Below are positions 5,010 to 5,547 of a stretch of DNA of 5,547 nt, piece by piece. The stretch spans positions 1 through 5,547 of the forward strand of contig WGSQ01000112.1 in assembly GCA_014871605.1 (NCBI GenBank), written 5' to 3'. Each line of letters begins with the position of its first letter. Position 1 is the stretch's first letter. The position numbers were made by a program, and so were the translations under genes. Source of the DNA: Collinsella sp. (GTDB lineage Bacteria > Actinomycetota > Coriobacteriia > Coriobacteriales > Coriobacteriaceae). The notes under the pieces are model-generated. The model made no database searches. It was given only the letters and a program-made list of their open reading frames with translations, and was not told the origin of the DNA.

Positions 5010-5547
5010 CTACTCGTCGCCCGCCCGCGCCGCCGAGAGCAGTGTGCCCAAATCGGCCTGAATCGCCTCTGCTTTGCTTCCAAGCTGCAACGGAGCCGTG
5101 CCGCCCGAGATGTTCACACTCAACAGGTGCGCATCCGGCAGCTTCGCGGTCATGCTCCAGAACGGGAGCGTGATGATGCCAGGGGTCATTTCGCCCACGC
5201 CGAGCTCCAGCAACAGCACGCGGCAATTGCCGCGCTCGCGCCCAAAGCGCTCGCATCGTCTGAGGCTCTCGCGCCATGCCGCACCCTGCAGAAACGTGTC
5301 GTCGCGCACCCACGGCACAAGCTGCCAGCCGCAGTGCGGGCATCGTGGGACATCCTCGCTGCGGACCTCGAACCCAGCCATGCCCGCAAGCATGCGCTCG
5401 ACGTAGGGACTCGCGTCGAAGAGCTCGTCGCAGCATGGCTGCTTGCATTGAAGGTACGCGAAGCTTCCCTGGTAGTTGCAGACTCTCTCAGCGGGAAACG
5501 TCTTCTCGACCTGGGTGTCCACATTGGTGTTCAGGATGAAGTAGTCC
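5010..5547 (-). CDS. Sir2-family protein of the SirTM (ADP-ribosylating) class, C-terminal part
   Basis: The last 178 codons of a sirtuin whose N-terminal NAD-binding part lies beyond the right edge. Counting from the first full codon (5546), it opens DYFILNTNVDTQ: TNVD (7-10) replaces the TQNxD of classical sirtuins. NYQGSF (24-29) holds Gln26 where deacetylase sirtuins have the catalytic His before Gly. A zinc ribbon follows with Cys34/Cys38 (CKQPC, C-x3-C) and Cys69/Cys72 (CPHC). PWVRDDTFLQG (78-88), VLLLELGVGEMTPGII (110-125) and the PFWSMTA block complete the Rossmann side. These features match SirTM proteins, which in staphylococci and streptococci transfer ADP-ribose to a lipoylated GcvH-like protein and sit beside a macrodomain hydrolase. 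No partner is visible here; upstream genes lie outside the window. TAG at 5012-5010 ends it. No clear terminator was seen downstream. Confidence 0.82.
   Translation of the reverse strand, partial: DYFILNTNVDTQVEKTFPAERVCNYQGSFAYLQCKQPCCDELFDASPYVERMLAGMAGFEVRSEDVPRCPHCGWQLVPWVRDDTFLQGAAWRESLRRCERFGRERGNCRVLLLELGVGEMTPGIITLPFWSMTAKLPDAHLLSVNISGGTAPLQLGSKAEAIQADLGTLLSAARAGDE

Noticed and set aside
4942..5448. Overlapping minus-strand frame in the sirtuin region
   Set aside because: Arginine-rich off-frame reading of the Sir2-family gene, whose own frame contains the zinc ribbon and active-site motifs.

Overview
The window looks like chromosomal DNA of a GC-rich, low-complexity-gut type actinobacterium, most likely Coriobacteriia (Collinsella-like). 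This is an inference from the GC-rich codon use, the GuaA and type I asparaginase sequences, and the mix of accessory genes (DUF4143-type ATPase, DUF3800, macrodomain-type sirtuin). There is no rRNA gene or similar marker in the window to prove it.

Layout, left to right. A short XRE-family helix-turn-helix gene (4-222, +) faces a type I L-asparaginase gene (545-1558, -). The AT-richer gap between them carries two inverted copies of a small hairpin element, and each copy lies about 40 nt after the stop codon of its neighbouring gene. A divergent intergenic region follows (1559-1825), then guaA (1826-3424, +), an intact GMP synthase. These two enzymes are the only clearly housekeeping genes: one hydrolyses asparagine, the other amidates XMP using glutamine.

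After guaA comes a scarred region, about 3425-4158. Two tandem dyad structures precede the N-terminal stub of a DUF4143-type ATPase (+). This stub runs head-on into the N-terminal stub of a DUF3800 protein (-), which also has an internal frameshift and altered motif residues. The DUF3800 stub keeps a good promoter, a ribosome binding site and, between them, a strong intrinsic terminator. That layout could be an attenuator or a very short RNA. To its right lies a doubtful 56-codon ORF, possibly another broken gene.

The right part has a GNAT acetyltransferase of RimJ/RimL type (4159-4710, -), a 299-nt gap with an inverted/direct repeat cluster (4801-4858), and the C-terminal 178 codons of a Sir2-family protein (5010 to the window edge, -). 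The sirtuin has Gln where classical sirtuins have the catalytic His. This is the signature of the SirTM class of ADP-ribosylating sirtuins, usually tied to macrodomain proteins.

No tRNA, rRNA, CRISPR array, intact transposase or origin was seen. The observations most worth following are the paired 3'-side hairpin elements with apparent covariation, the SirTM-like sirtuin, and the terminator-containing leader of the DUF3800 stub.
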